The notes below the pieces were generated by a model. It was not told the origin of the DNA. It saw only the letters and a program-made list of their open reading frames with translations, and searched no databases. Below are positions 27,648 through 38,900 of a DNA stretch of 64,000 bases, piece by piece (the first letter of the stretch is position 1; each line of letters starts with the position of its first letter). The position numbers and the translations under genes were made by a program. Where the stretch lies: the NCBI RefSeq assembly GCF_016624945.1, contig NZ_JACVUI010000015.1:1-64000 (forward strand), given 5' to 3'. This DNA comes from Acinetobacter sp. S54 (GTDB lineage: Bacteria; Pseudomonadota; Gammaproteobacteria; Pseudomonadales; Moraxellaceae).

Positions 27648-27743
27648 ATGTTTAAAAATTCTTTTCTCGATATACTGATTATGCTCACTATTTCAGCTGT
27701 GGTGGCTTTTATCATGTCATCCATTTTTATTTATGGCGTGTAA
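27648..27743 (+). CDS. 31-residue single-span membrane peptide
   Basis: An ATG ORF of 31 codons begins 13 bp after fbsL, behind a purine-rich GAGAGATGA stretch. The peptide starts MFKNSFLDILIMLTISAV, followed by VAFIMSSIFIYGV and a stop. The basic start and unbroken hydrophobic run suggest an inner-membrane miniprotein with its N-terminus in the cytosol. It is too short for ordinary gene finders. I recognise no family, but small one-span proteins do accompany other siderophore and haem loci. Translation is not proven. Confidence 0.5.
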   Translation: MFKNSFLDILIMLTISAVVAFIMSSIFIYGV

Positions 27744-27860
27744 TTAATCATGACAGTTCCCTCTCCTATTTAAAGAAGAAGGTTAAACTGAGAATTAAGT
27801 TTAATATACAGTACTCGAACCATTCATCTTGCTTTAAATTAGGCAAAGTAAATGAAATCC

Positions 27861-28469
27861 TTAGCCTGCTTTTTTGTGCTTAAACGTTTCGTAATAATGA
27901 CCACATTGTTGATAAAACTTTTCTCTAAAACAATGATAAAGTACTGCTGTTTTTTCCTGAAGCTGAATCATTCCTTGAGGTTCCAAGGCAATGTCTTGTC
28001 TTACCTTTTCATACACAGACATGGTTTGGTCAGGTTCACCCACGACTTTTTCTGCATTGGAATGTTCAAAAATCAAAAAGCTCAGCATACGCATCACTGC
28101 ACGAAAATGTCCTTTACCCACCGCATCTTCACTGAGTAATACATGCCAACCCAAGTCATCGTCTTTGGCGTCATAATACAATGCCAAACGATCTCGTTTT
28201 GCTTCATAGATTTCCAAATAACCAGCATCTTTACCATCAATTTGGATGATATATAAATGCTGATGGTCATCGCAGAGCATTCGTTCAAAATAAACCGCCA
28301 GTTCAAGTTCAGGTTTATCCAGTTGCCACTGCGGAATAATATGTGGCTGATGCATCCATTTGACCATTAAGGGCAAATCCTGTGGTAATACCACATCACG
28401 TAATGCATAAGATATCTGATGCTCGGCATATTCAAAAAAACGGGGTAATGATTTTGATATTGTCTTCAT
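27861..28469 (-). CDS. fbsK: N-hydroxyputrescine acetyltransferase (FbsK)
   Basis: This 202-residue GNAT-fold acyltransferase belongs to the IucB/RhbD/MbtK group. It starts at the ATG at 28469, placed well behind AGAGGA; a longer frame begins at an ATG inside the ribosome-binding site. Family features are WMHQPHIIPQWQLDKPELE, IDGKDAGYLEIYEAKRD and GWHVLLSEDAVGKGHFRAVM, the acyl-CoA-binding loop. It acetylates N-hydroxyputrescine to N1-acetyl-N1-hydroxyputrescine, the hydroxamate arm of fimsbactin, as shown for FbsK. It is the last gene of the fbsB-K operon. Confidence 0.88.
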   Translation of the reverse strand: MKTISKSLPRFFEYAEHQISYALRDVVLPQDLPLMVKWMHQPHIIPQWQLDKPELELAVYFERMLCDDHQHLYIIQIDGKDAGYLEIYEAKRDRLALYYDAKDDDLGWHVLLSEDAVGKGHFRAVMRMLSFLIFEHSNAEKVVGEPDQTMSVYEKVRQDIALEPQGMIQLQEKTAVLYHCFREKFYQQCGHYYETFKHKKAG

Positions 28470-28548
28470 GACGAACATCCTCTAAAAAAACGACAGCAAA
28501 ATTTAAAATTAAAGTGGACGCTTTAGTTGAAAAGCATCCGAAAAAAGA

Positions 28549-29709
28549 TTAATTCAAGGTGTAATATTGCAGGGGTGGAAAGCCATTAAACTCGATTGAG
28601 CTGTAACTGGTGGTATATGCCCCTGTCGACAGCCAGTACAGGTGATCGCCTATTTCCAAAGACAGTGGCAACGCGTATTTCTTGTTCTGGTACATAATAT
28701 CCATACTGTCACAAGTTGGACCTGCCAAAATAATGTCGTCACTATGTCCTGTCTTTTTACACATGATCGGGTATTGAATGGCTTCACCCAATGTTTCAAT
28801 CAGACCGTTAAATACGCCGACATCCGTATAAACCCAACGTTTAGTTCCAGACTGTGGGCGTTGTGAAATCAATACGATTTCAGAGACTAAAATGCCTGCA
28901 TTTCCGACCAAAGACCGCCCAGGTTCTAAAATAACCTGTTCAAGCTGATAAGATTTAAATATCTCAAGCGCAGCGTTAATTTGCTTGGAATAACTGGCAA
29001 AAGCTTCGGTTTCCTGTACATATTGCGCAGGCAAACCACCACCCAAATTCAGCATTTTTAAGTGAATCTGATGCTCATTGGCCAATACATCAAAAATGGC
29101 TTTAGTCTCGTCTAAGGCACTTTCCCACAAATCGATTTTGCGTTGCTGTGAACCAACATGGAAGGAAATACCATAGGGAATTAAGCCCAATGCTTTGGCT
29201 TTGACTGCCAGTCGAATCACACATTCTGCATTGCAGCCAAACTTGCCTGAAAGCGGCCAATCAGCTGTTTCCGAACCATCAATCGACAGTCTAAAAAACA
29301 CTTTGGAACCCTGTGCATATTGCGCAATATTATTTAAATCTGCATCTGAATCTGTGACATAAAGCCGTACACCCTGTTCATAGAAATACTGAATATCAGC
29401 CCGTTTTTTAATAGTATTCCCAAAAGCCAAGCGTGATGCATCCATACCAAAGGCCTGTACTTTTTTCAGTTCATTGACTGAGGCCAGATCAAAACTTGAA
29501 CCTAACTGACTTAAACGTTCAATCACTTCATTGGCTGGATTGGCCTTTAAGGCATAATAAATATCTGCATTGGGAAAGCCGTGTTTGAGTTCCAGATAGT
29601 GCTTTTCAATCACGCTCAGATCTAAAACCAAAAATGGCGTGGCTTTGGTTTTCACCAGATCATCTAAATGCTCTTGAATATTACTTTTAAAATAGTGCGG
29701 GAAATTCAT
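28549..29709 (-). CDS. fbsJ: Ornithine decarboxylase, fold type III PLP (FbsJ)
   Basis: This 386-residue protein belongs to the eukaryotic-type ornithine/diaminopimelate/carboxynorspermidine decarboxylases. PLP binds K55 in YYALKANPAN; the phosphate loop lies at LNLGGGLPAQY and the EPGR motif at VILEPGRSLVG. The catalytic cysteine is C333 in AGPTCDSMD, with the DS pair seen in ornithine decarboxylases. It produces putrescine for FbsI. It overlaps the fbsI unit closely, with 9 bp between. Confidence 0.9.
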   Translation of the reverse strand: MNFPHYFKSNIQEHLDDLVKTKATPFLVLDLSVIEKHYLELKHGFPNADIYYALKANPANEVIERLSQLGSSFDLASVNELKKVQAFGMDASRLAFGNTIKKRADIQYFYEQGVRLYVTDSDADLNNIAQYAQGSKVFFRLSIDGSETADWPLSGKFGCNAECVIRLAVKAKALGLIPYGISFHVGSQQRKIDLWESALDETKAIFDVLANEHQIHLKMLNLGGGLPAQYVQETEAFASYSKQINAALEIFKSYQLEQVILEPGRSLVGNAGILVSEIVLISQRPQSGTKRWVYTDVGVFNGLIETLGEAIQYPIMCKKTGHSDDIILAGPTCDSMDIMYQNKKYALPLSLEIGDHLYWLSTGAYTTSYSSIEFNGFPPLQYYTLN

Positions 29710-29718
29710 TTTAAAATC

Positions 29719-31059
29719 CTAAAAAGATAGCTCGGTACTGTGTGACTTAAACATTGTTTTTACAGGAGTCACTATTTCTTCAGCTAAAGGTGCAAATTCT
29801 TGATAAGCAATGCGCTTTTCTACAGAATAAACTTCACGGCCTAAAATGGTATTGATGATGATGGCATTGCGATAACAGCCCATGCCTAAGTCTGGAACGG
29901 TAAAACCATGTGAATAAATGCCAATGTTTTGTGCAAAAATCGTGTTCTGATTGTTGATGCTATAGTTCCAGTTCAGCTCAATACGCCCTTTGCTATCCCA
30001 ATTAATGTGAGAACGAATTGGCGCCAAGCACTCAGGAATCTTGTAGTCGTAACCAAGTGCCAGAATCAGCACTTCACTTTCCAATTTGAAACGCGTGTTA
30101 ATGTCTGAATTTTTAAAAGTCAGATTTAAATGATTGCCCTGTTGTTCAACAGCGTCTAAAGCACAATTTGGCATCATGCGAGTTGGCAACGGACGATATA
30201 ATGATTTTTGATAGAGCAGATCGTAAATACGATTAACAAAACTCAGTTCAATACCTTTATACAAGGCACTTTGTGAAGCAATGACCTGATCTCGTTTATC
30301 TTCATCCAGTGAATAAAAATGCGTGGTGTAATCTGGCGAAGTGAATTCCAACGTTAATTTGCCTAAATCCATGGAAAAGAAATGTGATGCTTTAGTCAAC
30401 CAGTTGAGTTGATATTCATGCTGATCAATTTCAGACAGCAAGTCATAATAAATTTCCGCACCACTTTGTCCGCCACCGACAATAGTGATGGATTTTTTAT
30501 TCAAATAGTCTTTTTTATGGCTTAAATAGTCCGCACTGGAATGAACCTGTTCCGGGTATCCCTGACAGAATTTTGGTATAATTGGCGTCGTGCCTGTACC
30601 AAGCACCAAGTTTTTAGTCACGACCGTGATATCACCTTGGGACTGTTTTATACACAATGTGTAGAGATTACATGTCTCATCATAATCAACTTGATCAACA
30701 AAACTTTTAAAATGCACATTGTCCAGTTGCTCAGCCACCCATTTGCAATACAAGTTATATTCGGCACGCAAAATAAAGAAGCTTTCACGAATAAAGAACT
30801 GATACAGCTTATTGTGAAGCTTTAAATAATTTAAAAATGAATAGGGACTTTTCGGATCTGCAAAACTGACCAAATCGGCAATAAATGGGATTTGCAGGGT
30901 AGAGCCTTCAGGCATAATGCCTGAATGCCAGTCAAACTCATCCTTATCATCAAAGAAAATCGTGCTGAGTTCATTCAGCGGTTGGGTCAGACAAGCCAAA
31001 CCCAAATTAAATGGTCCTACCCCAATGCCCACGATGTCGTAAATGTGTTGTTTATTCAT
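29719..31059 (-). CDS. fbsI: Putrescine/ornithine N-monooxygenase (FbsI)
   Basis: The 446-residue flavoprotein belongs to the lysine/ornithine N6/N5-hydroxylase family (IucD, PvdA, RhbE). The FAD-binding motif is IVGIGVGPFNLGLA, the NADPH-binding motif ITIVGGGQSGAEIYYDLL, and the terminal family motif ALGYDYKIPE. FbsI acts on putrescine in the published order FbsJ, FbsI, FbsK. Spacing to fbsH is 13 bp. Confidence 0.9.
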   Translation of the reverse strand: MNKQHIYDIVGIGVGPFNLGLACLTQPLNELSTIFFDDKDEFDWHSGIMPEGSTLQIPFIADLVSFADPKSPYSFLNYLKLHNKLYQFFIRESFFILRAEYNLYCKWVAEQLDNVHFKSFVDQVDYDETCNLYTLCIKQSQGDITVVTKNLVLGTGTTPIIPKFCQGYPEQVHSSADYLSHKKDYLNKKSITIVGGGQSGAEIYYDLLSEIDQHEYQLNWLTKASHFFSMDLGKLTLEFTSPDYTTHFYSLDEDKRDQVIASQSALYKGIELSFVNRIYDLLYQKSLYRPLPTRMMPNCALDAVEQQGNHLNLTFKNSDINTRFKLESEVLILALGYDYKIPECLAPIRSHINWDSKGRIELNWNYSINNQNTIFAQNIGIYSHGFTVPDLGMGCYRNAIIINTILGREVYSVEKRIAYQEFAPLAEEIVTPVKTMFKSHSTELSF

Positions 31060-31072
31060 CTTATACTCCTTC

Positions 31073-32692
31073 TTATCCCAGTTTCTGTCTGTTTACTTTA
31101 CCCACGTGGGTATATTTGAAATCTGCCACCACTTCAATTTCGTCTGGAATTTTGAAGTGGGCAATATTTTTACTAATCAAAAATTTACGGATTTTTTTTA
31201 AGTTGATTTCACTGTCTTCAAGTTTCGGAATAATGATGGCTTTGATCCGCTCACCTAAATAATCGTCACTGACGCCAATCACACAGACATCTTTCACCGA
31301 TGGATACTGCAAAATAAAGTCTTCAATTTCACTCGGCGTAATTTTTTCACCAGAACGGTTGATCTGTTCTTTTTCACGCCCCGTGACCACAATATTCAGA
31401 TTTTCATCTAAATAGCCAATATCACCAGTTTTATAGAAACCACCTTCCGTAAAGGCACGGCGGTTGATTTCAGGCAAGTTGTAATAACCATTAATGGTAT
31501 AGGGACCACGAGTTTGAATATGCCCTATCGTATTGATCGGCAATTCGTTACCATCCTGATCAGCGATGCGGATTTCATCCAGATGTGACAGCTTTTTACC
31601 TTGGGTTTGAATGGTGATTTGGTCTGAATCATCCAAATGCGTGAAATTCACCAAACCTTCAGCCATGCCATAGACTTGCTGTAATTTGACTTGCAGTGTG
31701 TCAATAATCTGCTCGGCAAGTGATGGCAACAGTTTCGCTCCACCGACTTGTACCACTTGTAAGCTGGATAAATCGTAATCTTTGAGACTTTCAGCATTCA
31801 GCCAAAGTGTTGCAATGGCAGGTACTAAAGAGACTTGCTGAATCTGGTATTTTTGAATCAGCTCAAAACAGACACGTGGCTGCGTCATTTGACTCAATAC
31901 CACCGTTCCACCCGCATAAAACACACCAAGAAATCCAGGTGAACTCATACAGAAATTGTGCATCACAGGTAGCACCACGAGTTGTTTGGTATCCTGAGTC
32001 AGCCCTGCAACCTCTACACTCTTTTCAATTGAGTAAATATAGTCGGCATGAGTGCGTGGAATCAGTTTCGGTAAACCTGTGGTTCCGCCTGAAAGTTGTA
32101 AAAATGCAATATCTTCAGATTCACTCAGCGCTTGTAGATTGAAGTCAGGTTGAATACCGTTTAACTGTGGCAATGACACTTCAATGCTCGATTGACTAAC
32201 AATATTTTCTCGAAACCACAATTTAAAATTGGGTGTAGAAAATTCTTCGCAGACCTCTGTTGCTGTAACTTCACTGCCAGATGCACAGAGTTTGATAAAA
32301 CCTGTTGCACGACTTTGCCTTGCAATATTTTCAATTTCATATGAGCCATGACCATGCAGGCAAAATACCGGTCTAGCACCTATTGCATACAAGCCAAAAA
32401 TCACTATAAAAACTTCAATCATATTGGGCGATTGCAACAAGACAAAATCTGTTTCCCGAATACCCTGCTGTTTTAAGTAACTTCCATAATGAATGGCATA
32501 ATCATACAACTGCTGATAGGTCAGTTGTTTATGATCCTGAATCGCTGCTACACGCTGTGCAAAACCGTCTTTTAAACTTGCCAGCAATTGAAAATGCGTC
32601 TGTGATTTCCAGCATCCTTCATCTCGATATTGTTTGGCTCTCGATTCTGGAAATGGCACATATCCCTGTTGAATATCTTGTTCTATAAACAT
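31073..32692 (-). CDS. fbsH: 2,3-Dihydroxybenzoate-AMP ligase (FbsH)
   Basis: The 539-residue stand-alone adenylation enzyme of the EntE/DhbE/BasE type activates DHB and loads it on the aryl carrier domain at the N-terminus of FbsE. The ATP-binding loop LQLSGGTTGLPKLIPRTH lies near residue 200, YGMAEGLVNFTHLD in the middle, and the C-terminal lysine in GKVNRQKLG closes the active site. It is separated from fbsG by 11 bp. Confidence 0.93.
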   Translation of the reverse strand: MFIEQDIQQGYVPFPESRAKQYRDEGCWKSQTHFQLLASLKDGFAQRVAAIQDHKQLTYQQLYDYAIHYGSYLKQQGIRETDFVLLQSPNMIEVFIVIFGLYAIGARPVFCLHGHGSYEIENIARQSRATGFIKLCASGSEVTATEVCEEFSTPNFKLWFRENIVSQSSIEVSLPQLNGIQPDFNLQALSESEDIAFLQLSGGTTGLPKLIPRTHADYIYSIEKSVEVAGLTQDTKQLVVLPVMHNFCMSSPGFLGVFYAGGTVVLSQMTQPRVCFELIQKYQIQQVSLVPAIATLWLNAESLKDYDLSSLQVVQVGGAKLLPSLAEQIIDTLQVKLQQVYGMAEGLVNFTHLDDSDQITIQTQGKKLSHLDEIRIADQDGNELPINTIGHIQTRGPYTINGYYNLPEINRRAFTEGGFYKTGDIGYLDENLNIVVTGREKEQINRSGEKITPSEIEDFILQYPSVKDVCVIGVSDDYLGERIKAIIIPKLEDSEINLKKIRKFLISKNIAHFKIPDEIEVVADFKYTHVGKVNRQKLG

Positions 32693-32703
32693 GACTAAAT
32701 CCT

Positions 32704-35700
32704 TTATATCGCCATTTCTGGAAGTTGAATGCTGCTCAATTGACGGCGGATGTCTCTGACATCAACATGCATCGATTCACCTGGCTGGGTAATAATGTCG
32801 ATGAAACAGGTTAAGACCTGCTCAGCAATCTGTCGAATCAGCTGAATTTGTGTGTCGTTGTAGCGATTGACGCGGTAGTTAATGACGACACGTAAGCGCT
32901 CTTGTTCAGAGCTTGGTTCTTCATAGACTTCAAAATGCAAACCAAACTTGGCGGTATTACGTTCAGGCTCAATCAGTTTAAAACCAATTTCATGCCCAGA
33001 ATCGAGCTGAAATGCGCCTGTTAAGGCATTTTGGGCATGTAGTTGCACATACACTTCATATGGACTTTCAGTCCATTCCTCACCTTCAGCGCGAATATTG
33101 TCTTCGACAATGGCAAATGGAATATCGGCATATTCTTGTGCTTTGAAGATGTTGTTCTGAACCTGTTGTACCAGGTCTTTAATGGTCAAAGTTTCATTCA
33201 ACAGGGTGTAATGCATCACCACATTGGTGAAATAGCCCATGGTGTCCTGATACAGCGGATCTTGACGACAAGCTACGGAAGTCCCAGTTAAAATCTTTTT
33301 GCCAGCACCTAAATAATGGCTTGCCAGCACCACTGCGGCATAGACTACATAGAAGAGAGAAGATCGATACTCACGCGCCAATGCGTACAATTGCTCAACT
33401 TGTAGAGCCGTAAATCCAAACTCAATCGCTGCACCGGCCACATCTGCTGTATCAAGGTGATTGTGTTGCTCTGCATCTGTGGCATAAGCAGGCAATAAAG
33501 GCGGTTGTTTCTTGATTTTTCCAATCGTATCGACCCAATACTGAATATGCGCTTGCAAGGTAGAATCATCTTGCGCCATCGCATATTCATGGAACTGACG
33601 GGGTGCCTTTTCCCAAATAGGAGCCTGACCTGCTACACGACTGCGATAGGCCTGAATCAATTCATGCATTAAGATGCCCGACGACCATTCATCCATAGCA
33701 ATGTGATACAACAACATCGATAAAATATGCTGCCCCTGTTCATCTTTCATAAAACGAACACGAATTGGAAACTCTTGCATCAAATCGAAGGAATGATTGG
33801 CTTCAGCACGTAAAATTTGCTGTGCACTGTGTTCAGCCTGATATTCAGAACCCCAAAACCAAGGATGCTGATGCAACCGCTGCATGGGAATAACAGTTTG
33901 GAAAATATCCCCCCGATCCGCCTGTACAAAAATACTGCGCAAGGTATGGTGACGTTTTAGAATATCCAGAAACGCCGCATGAAAAGCCTGTTCATCCACT
34001 GCTTCACAAAAACGGAATGCAAATGGAATGTTATACATGGCATCACGTCCCTGATCCGAAAAGCCCATAAAGGCTTTTTGCAATAAAGTCAGAGGTGCAA
34101 CAATTTCACGGTTTTCATCAATGGATTGCTGTTCTTCAACATGTTTATTCAATAGCTCGGCATGTTGTGCCAATTCACGTGCAGTCGGCGCATTAAAGAA
34201 ATCGGCAATTTTAATCAGCACAGCATGCTGGCTTTGCAATTTACCAATCACGCGAGTAGCTAGAATAGAATGCCCGCCAAAATCAAAGAAATTGTCATCT
34301 GCTTGCAAATTCGGATTCATCAACACACTTTTAAATTCTTTTAAAATCAATTGTATGACTGATGAATAAATATTCTGACCAGATTCAATCTCGTCGATGG
34401 TGTCAGATGTGATCTGTACTTCAGACTTAACTGTTGGATCAAGATCTTGTTGGCTCGATGGATTGAGATTTTGCTGCGTCGCTGATGCAAAAATAGCATT
34501 GCCATCTGCCCATGCCCCAATATCTGCATCTATAAAATCAAGCCATTGTTCCAATAGTAAGGGGCCTATATTTTTCGATAATTTGTCCCCTATGGTTAGT
34601 TCAAAGTGAATGTCTTCATCTTTCACTTGAAATGCCAAAGTCAGATCATAGTCGGAATGAATCGGTGGAATGGCAATTGTTTCAGCCTTCACACCCTCTA
34701 ATTTGAGATATTGACTAGATTCAACAAACTGAGTAATGAGCACATTCGGAATCGCATTGCGCTTGGTTTTGGTTGCCGACAAAATCCGCTCAATCGGGAC
34801 ATTATTCGACATCCCTTGCAGAATTTGATTACGTACATTTTCGATGATGTTGTTGATTTCACCCTTCGGTGTTTGGGATTGTTTTGATTGATCTTCACGC
34901 GCGATACGAATAGGTAAAATATTCGAACTCGATTGAATTTGACTTAAGCTACTTGCATCGTATTGCTCCACAATCGGAATAAAAAGATCCACCGAGTTTT
35001 GACCCAATAAGCGATTTAAATAACTGCCAAATATTGCCACAACTGTGTGGAAAATCGATGCTTGTGCTTGTTGGCTGAGCTGTTGAATTTTCCCAACATT
35101 CACATAGCTATAACAACGTATCGCTTTTTGCACATCGTTAAAGGTGCTGTTTTTGCCATATTCAACAATTGAACTTTGAATTTGAGTGGCTAAGCAGAAT
35201 TTTGGCCAACGCACTGGCGTCAAGCCTGTAGGAAAAGCATTTTTCCAGTATTGTAATGCCGTAGTGCTGTCTTTCACTTGACGCTGTGGATTGCTCTTAA
35301 AAACATACGAGCCAGCATCAACTTGATCAGCATGTTCATAATAGTGGTTAAGTTGGCTAAAAATCGGTTGCCAAGCGGCGTCATCCAATAAGATGTGATG
35401 ACCTAAAATGCCTAAAATCACCGCATCATAACTTTGTGGCAAAATGCTAAACTGAATTGCAGGTGCTTTTGCCAAATCAATGGGTTGTTTTAACCATGAC
35501 AACAGATACTGAATTGCCTCTATTTCAGACTGAACGACATGAATTTTTACATCCACAGATGCCTGTTCAGCATGATATTTGCTTAAGACTCCTTCTTCAT
35601 TCAGGTCATAACGCAAATTTAAATTCGATTGTCCAACATAAAGCTTTTCAATTGCCCGAGCTAAACGCGCAATATCAATTTTACCTGTAAGACGAAGCGC

Positions 35701-35940
35701 TAAAATAAATGGACCTGAAGATGCCAACGGGTCTTGCTGATGCATCATCCATGCACGTTCTTCTGCGAAGGAAATCTGCTGCTGTGCTTGAGTTTCTAAA
35801 GATATTTGTTCAACTGTAGTGCTAGGGTTGGATGCAGATATTATAGATGCCTCAGACTGATCTGAAAGTCCAATATCCTGCAATTTACTTGCAAATAAGT
35901 TAAACAACTCATCGCTCATAATGCTGTGCTGATGACTCAT
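32704..35940 (-). CDS. fbsG: NRPS with C-PCP-C architecture (FbsG)
   Basis: This 1078-residue protein has three domains. A first condensation domain (about 50-480) has H181-H182-I-L-L-D186-D187, so the glycine of HHxxxDG is replaced by aspartate. A peptidyl carrier follows (about 525-600), with S558 in FGGHSILATRV. The second condensation domain (about 620-1065) has Y745-H746-I-A-M-D750-E751, missing the first histidine. There is no adenylation or thioesterase domain, so chain release by the amine of N-acetyl-N-hydroxyputrescine via a condensation domain is likely. This matches the published branched assembly model. Confidence 0.88.
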   Translation of the reverse strand: MSHQHSIMSDELFNLFASKLQDIGLSDQSEASIISASNPSTTVEQISLETQAQQQISFAEERAWMMHQQDPLASSGPFILALRLTGKIDIARLARAIEKLYVGQSNLNLRYDLNEEGVLSKYHAEQASVDVKIHVVQSEIEAIQYLLSWLKQPIDLAKAPAIQFSILPQSYDAVILGILGHHILLDDAAWQPIFSQLNHYYEHADQVDAGSYVFKSNPQRQVKDSTTALQYWKNAFPTGLTPVRWPKFCLATQIQSSIVEYGKNSTFNDVQKAIRCYSYVNVGKIQQLSQQAQASIFHTVVAIFGSYLNRLLGQNSVDLFIPIVEQYDASSLSQIQSSSNILPIRIAREDQSKQSQTPKGEINNIIENVRNQILQGMSNNVPIERILSATKTKRNAIPNVLITQFVESSQYLKLEGVKAETIAIPPIHSDYDLTLAFQVKDEDIHFELTIGDKLSKNIGPLLLEQWLDFIDADIGAWADGNAIFASATQQNLNPSSQQDLDPTVKSEVQITSDTIDEIESGQNIYSSVIQLILKEFKSVLMNPNLQADDNFFDFGGHSILATRVIGKLQSQHAVLIKIADFFNAPTARELAQHAELLNKHVEEQQSIDENREIVAPLTLLQKAFMGFSDQGRDAMYNIPFAFRFCEAVDEQAFHAAFLDILKRHHTLRSIFVQADRGDIFQTVIPMQRLHQHPWFWGSEYQAEHSAQQILRAEANHSFDLMQEFPIRVRFMKDEQGQHILSMLLYHIAMDEWSSGILMHELIQAYRSRVAGQAPIWEKAPRQFHEYAMAQDDSTLQAHIQYWVDTIGKIKKQPPLLPAYATDAEQHNHLDTADVAGAAIEFGFTALQVEQLYALAREYRSSLFYVVYAAVVLASHYLGAGKKILTGTSVACRQDPLYQDTMGYFTNVVMHYTLLNETLTIKDLVQQVQNNIFKAQEYADIPFAIVEDNIRAEGEEWTESPYEVYVQLHAQNALTGAFQLDSGHEIGFKLIEPERNTAKFGLHFEVYEEPSSEQERLRVVINYRVNRYNDTQIQLIRQIAEQVLTCFIDIITQPGESMHVDVRDIRRQLSSIQLPEMAI

Positions 35941-35955
35941 GTTCTAGTTCCCCTT

Positions 35956-38900
35956 TTATTTCTGATGTAGCTGCGATTCGATGTTATGCACGATCTCACC
36001 AATGGTTTTGCACTTGGCTAAATCAGAAAATTGAATCGAGGTATTGAGTTGTTGGGAAAAATGTTTGGCTAAACGACTTAAATGCCCTGAAGTCAGACCG
36101 AGTGCCAAAATTTCAGTGTCTAGCAATACATCAGATAAATCATTTGATGTGTTTAATGAACTTTGCAAATGTTCAATGACGTCTTGGGCAATTGAAGGAT
36201 GAGCCTGAGCCGAGTTTGCTTGTTGAGCATGGCGACTGCGATTTTGTGCATCCACGTGTTGCAGGTCTAACTGCGAATCTGATGGCTTGATAGCTTGATT
36301 CGATGAAGCTTGTGCATAGGTTTGGTAAAGAAAATCTTGCGCGGTTTGCTTTAAGGTTTTGCGGTCAATTTTGCCATTACGTGTAATTGGGAATTGCGCT
36401 AAGGGTACCCAACGAGATGGAATATGTGAATTCGGCACATAATCTTGTAGGAACTGACGCAGTTCAGATGGGCGCATCACATTTAAATCGGTATCTTGGT
36501 GATGGATATTTTGAATCGTATAAATCGCTACCAATTCATTGCCTTCATAGACAGGATTGGTACAGGTTGTGACCACACAATCGGTGATCCTTGGATGTTT
36601 CTGTAAGGCAGTTTCCACTTCGGATGCAGCAATACGCACCCCACGCACCTTTAAGTAACCTTCATCACGACCGGCAAAAATAATATTACCATCTTCACGT
36701 AAATAACCTTTATCACTCATACGGAAGACACGATGCACTTCACCATTGGGCAGAGTTAGAAGTACAAAATCCTTTTGAGTGATCTTGCCATCGAGCAGAT
36801 AACCATTGGCAAGGTTAATGCCAGACATATAGAGCTGTCCTACCACGCCTGGCGGACAGAATTCACCCCACGGATTCAAAATGTAATAGCGGTTATGCTC
36901 TATTTCCTTACCATAAGGAATCACATCGATATCTTCAGGAGTAATTTCATGCCAAATACTCCAAATGGTAGTCTCTGTTGGGCCACCAATCGAAATCAGA
37001 CGGGTATTCGGTAATATTTCACGTAACTTTTGCACAACGGACGGTTTGACATAATCACCGCCTTGGTTAATCAGACGAATGCTTTGTAATTGTTTTGGAT
37101 CCGCAGAGGTCAATAACATGTCCGCCATTGCAGGTACGGTACACCAGATCGACACCTGATAACGTTCAATCAACTGCGCCCAAACCACTGCACTTTTAGC
37201 TTCTTCCCAAGTTGGGACGACCAATGTACCGCCGACAGAAAGTGGTGCCATTAGATCAAAAATCGACATGTCATGGTGGAATGGTGTTGCTGCCAAATGA
37301 ATGTCATTCTGATTGATGCACCAAAACTCGATAGTTTCTTGCAGCACATGTGCTGTGGCACGGTTATTCAGTACCACACATTTCGGTGTGCCTGTACTGC
37401 CTGAGGTATATAGATAATACGCGGGCGATGCATCATGATGATGTTGCCAGATGATTTCAGATTCAAATGCCGATTCTGCACTGCCTGAATGTAATTGCCC
37501 GTGCGTCGAACCTTTTAGTGTTTCATCGATATTTAGGGTTAGTAAGCCTTCAACTGGAGTAGTCGAAATCGCCAAGTCTGCACGACTATTGGATAAGATG
37601 TATTGCTGTCTGAGTTGTGGCGAATCCATATCGACAGGCAACCAGATAATACCCGACAAGGCGCAAGCCAAAATGGCATAGATATGTTCTGGACTTTTGC
37701 GTAAACAGATCGCAACAACTTGATTCGGACCAATTTGTGCCAAATCTAAAGCACGACGGACTTTCGCGACATTAGCACCCAGTTCAGCATAAGAGATAGA
37801 TTGCCCTTCATAAATGAGTGCTATTTTATTAGGAATCTGTTCAAACAAATGACGCTGAATATTGGCTAGATAATCCACCACCTCGACATGCTGATAATCA
37901 TCTGAACTCTCTGTATCATCGTCTAATGTTGCAACATGAGAGAAACGTTTCGGTTGTTCTAATTCAGTTTCGAGCTGGTTTGAATCATTGAGTCGTTTTG
38001 ATAAAGCATCCACCATATCCTGAATCATGGCTGGACTTAATGCCTGTTCAATAAAATCAACATCAATCACCAAATCTGAACTTGCCGAAAATGAAAGACG
38101 AATATCTAAAGCCAATTGTGGGGTTTGGGTTTGCCCTCCGACATAACGCAGTAGTGAAGATTCAGAAGGTTTTACCCAAGACAAGCCATTGGTCAAAGCC
38201 ACAGGCAGTACAATGGATTCTTGCAAGTTTTTAATCAGGTATTTGGAAAGCTCAATACCCGAATACGAAGTGTGGGTCATGGATTCCAGAATTTGCTTTT
38301 GTGTCGTCTTAATCTGTTCGACAAGGCTGATGTCTGGATGGTATTGATAATCCAGCACAATAAAGGAAGAGCTATTTCCCACCTTTTTATGTAAAGCTGA
38401 ATTGGAGACTGGCATTGAAATCAGCAGTTTCTGCTCTTCAGTCCACCGTGAAATCACCTCTAAAATAAGTGTGGTCAGTAATGCATTTGGAAAGACTTTA
38501 TATTGCGCAGCCAGTTTGGAGAGCGCGTCAAACTGGGCTTTTTCAATGACAACTGTTCTACGTGAATAAGTCGGCTCAAGAATACTGTCTAAAGCATTTG
38601 CCCAAGGTAATTGAGTTACTTCTTCGACTTGTGCCAATTTTTGCTGCCAGAATTGACGATCTTTTTCTAAAACTTCAAAAAAACTGCGATCCATCTGATT
38701 GAAATTTAGGTCTGCAATGTTTGACAAAAGACTTAAGCCTTTCTTGAGATCAAAGAGTTGATCTAAAATGACTGAAATCGAATAACCATCAATGATCAAA
38801 CCATCAAAACTGGTCAACACCACTGAGGACACTTCAGCTGATTCTGGCAATTGAATCAATGCAATCTGCCAAGGTGGTGTACTCAGATCATGAGAAAAAT

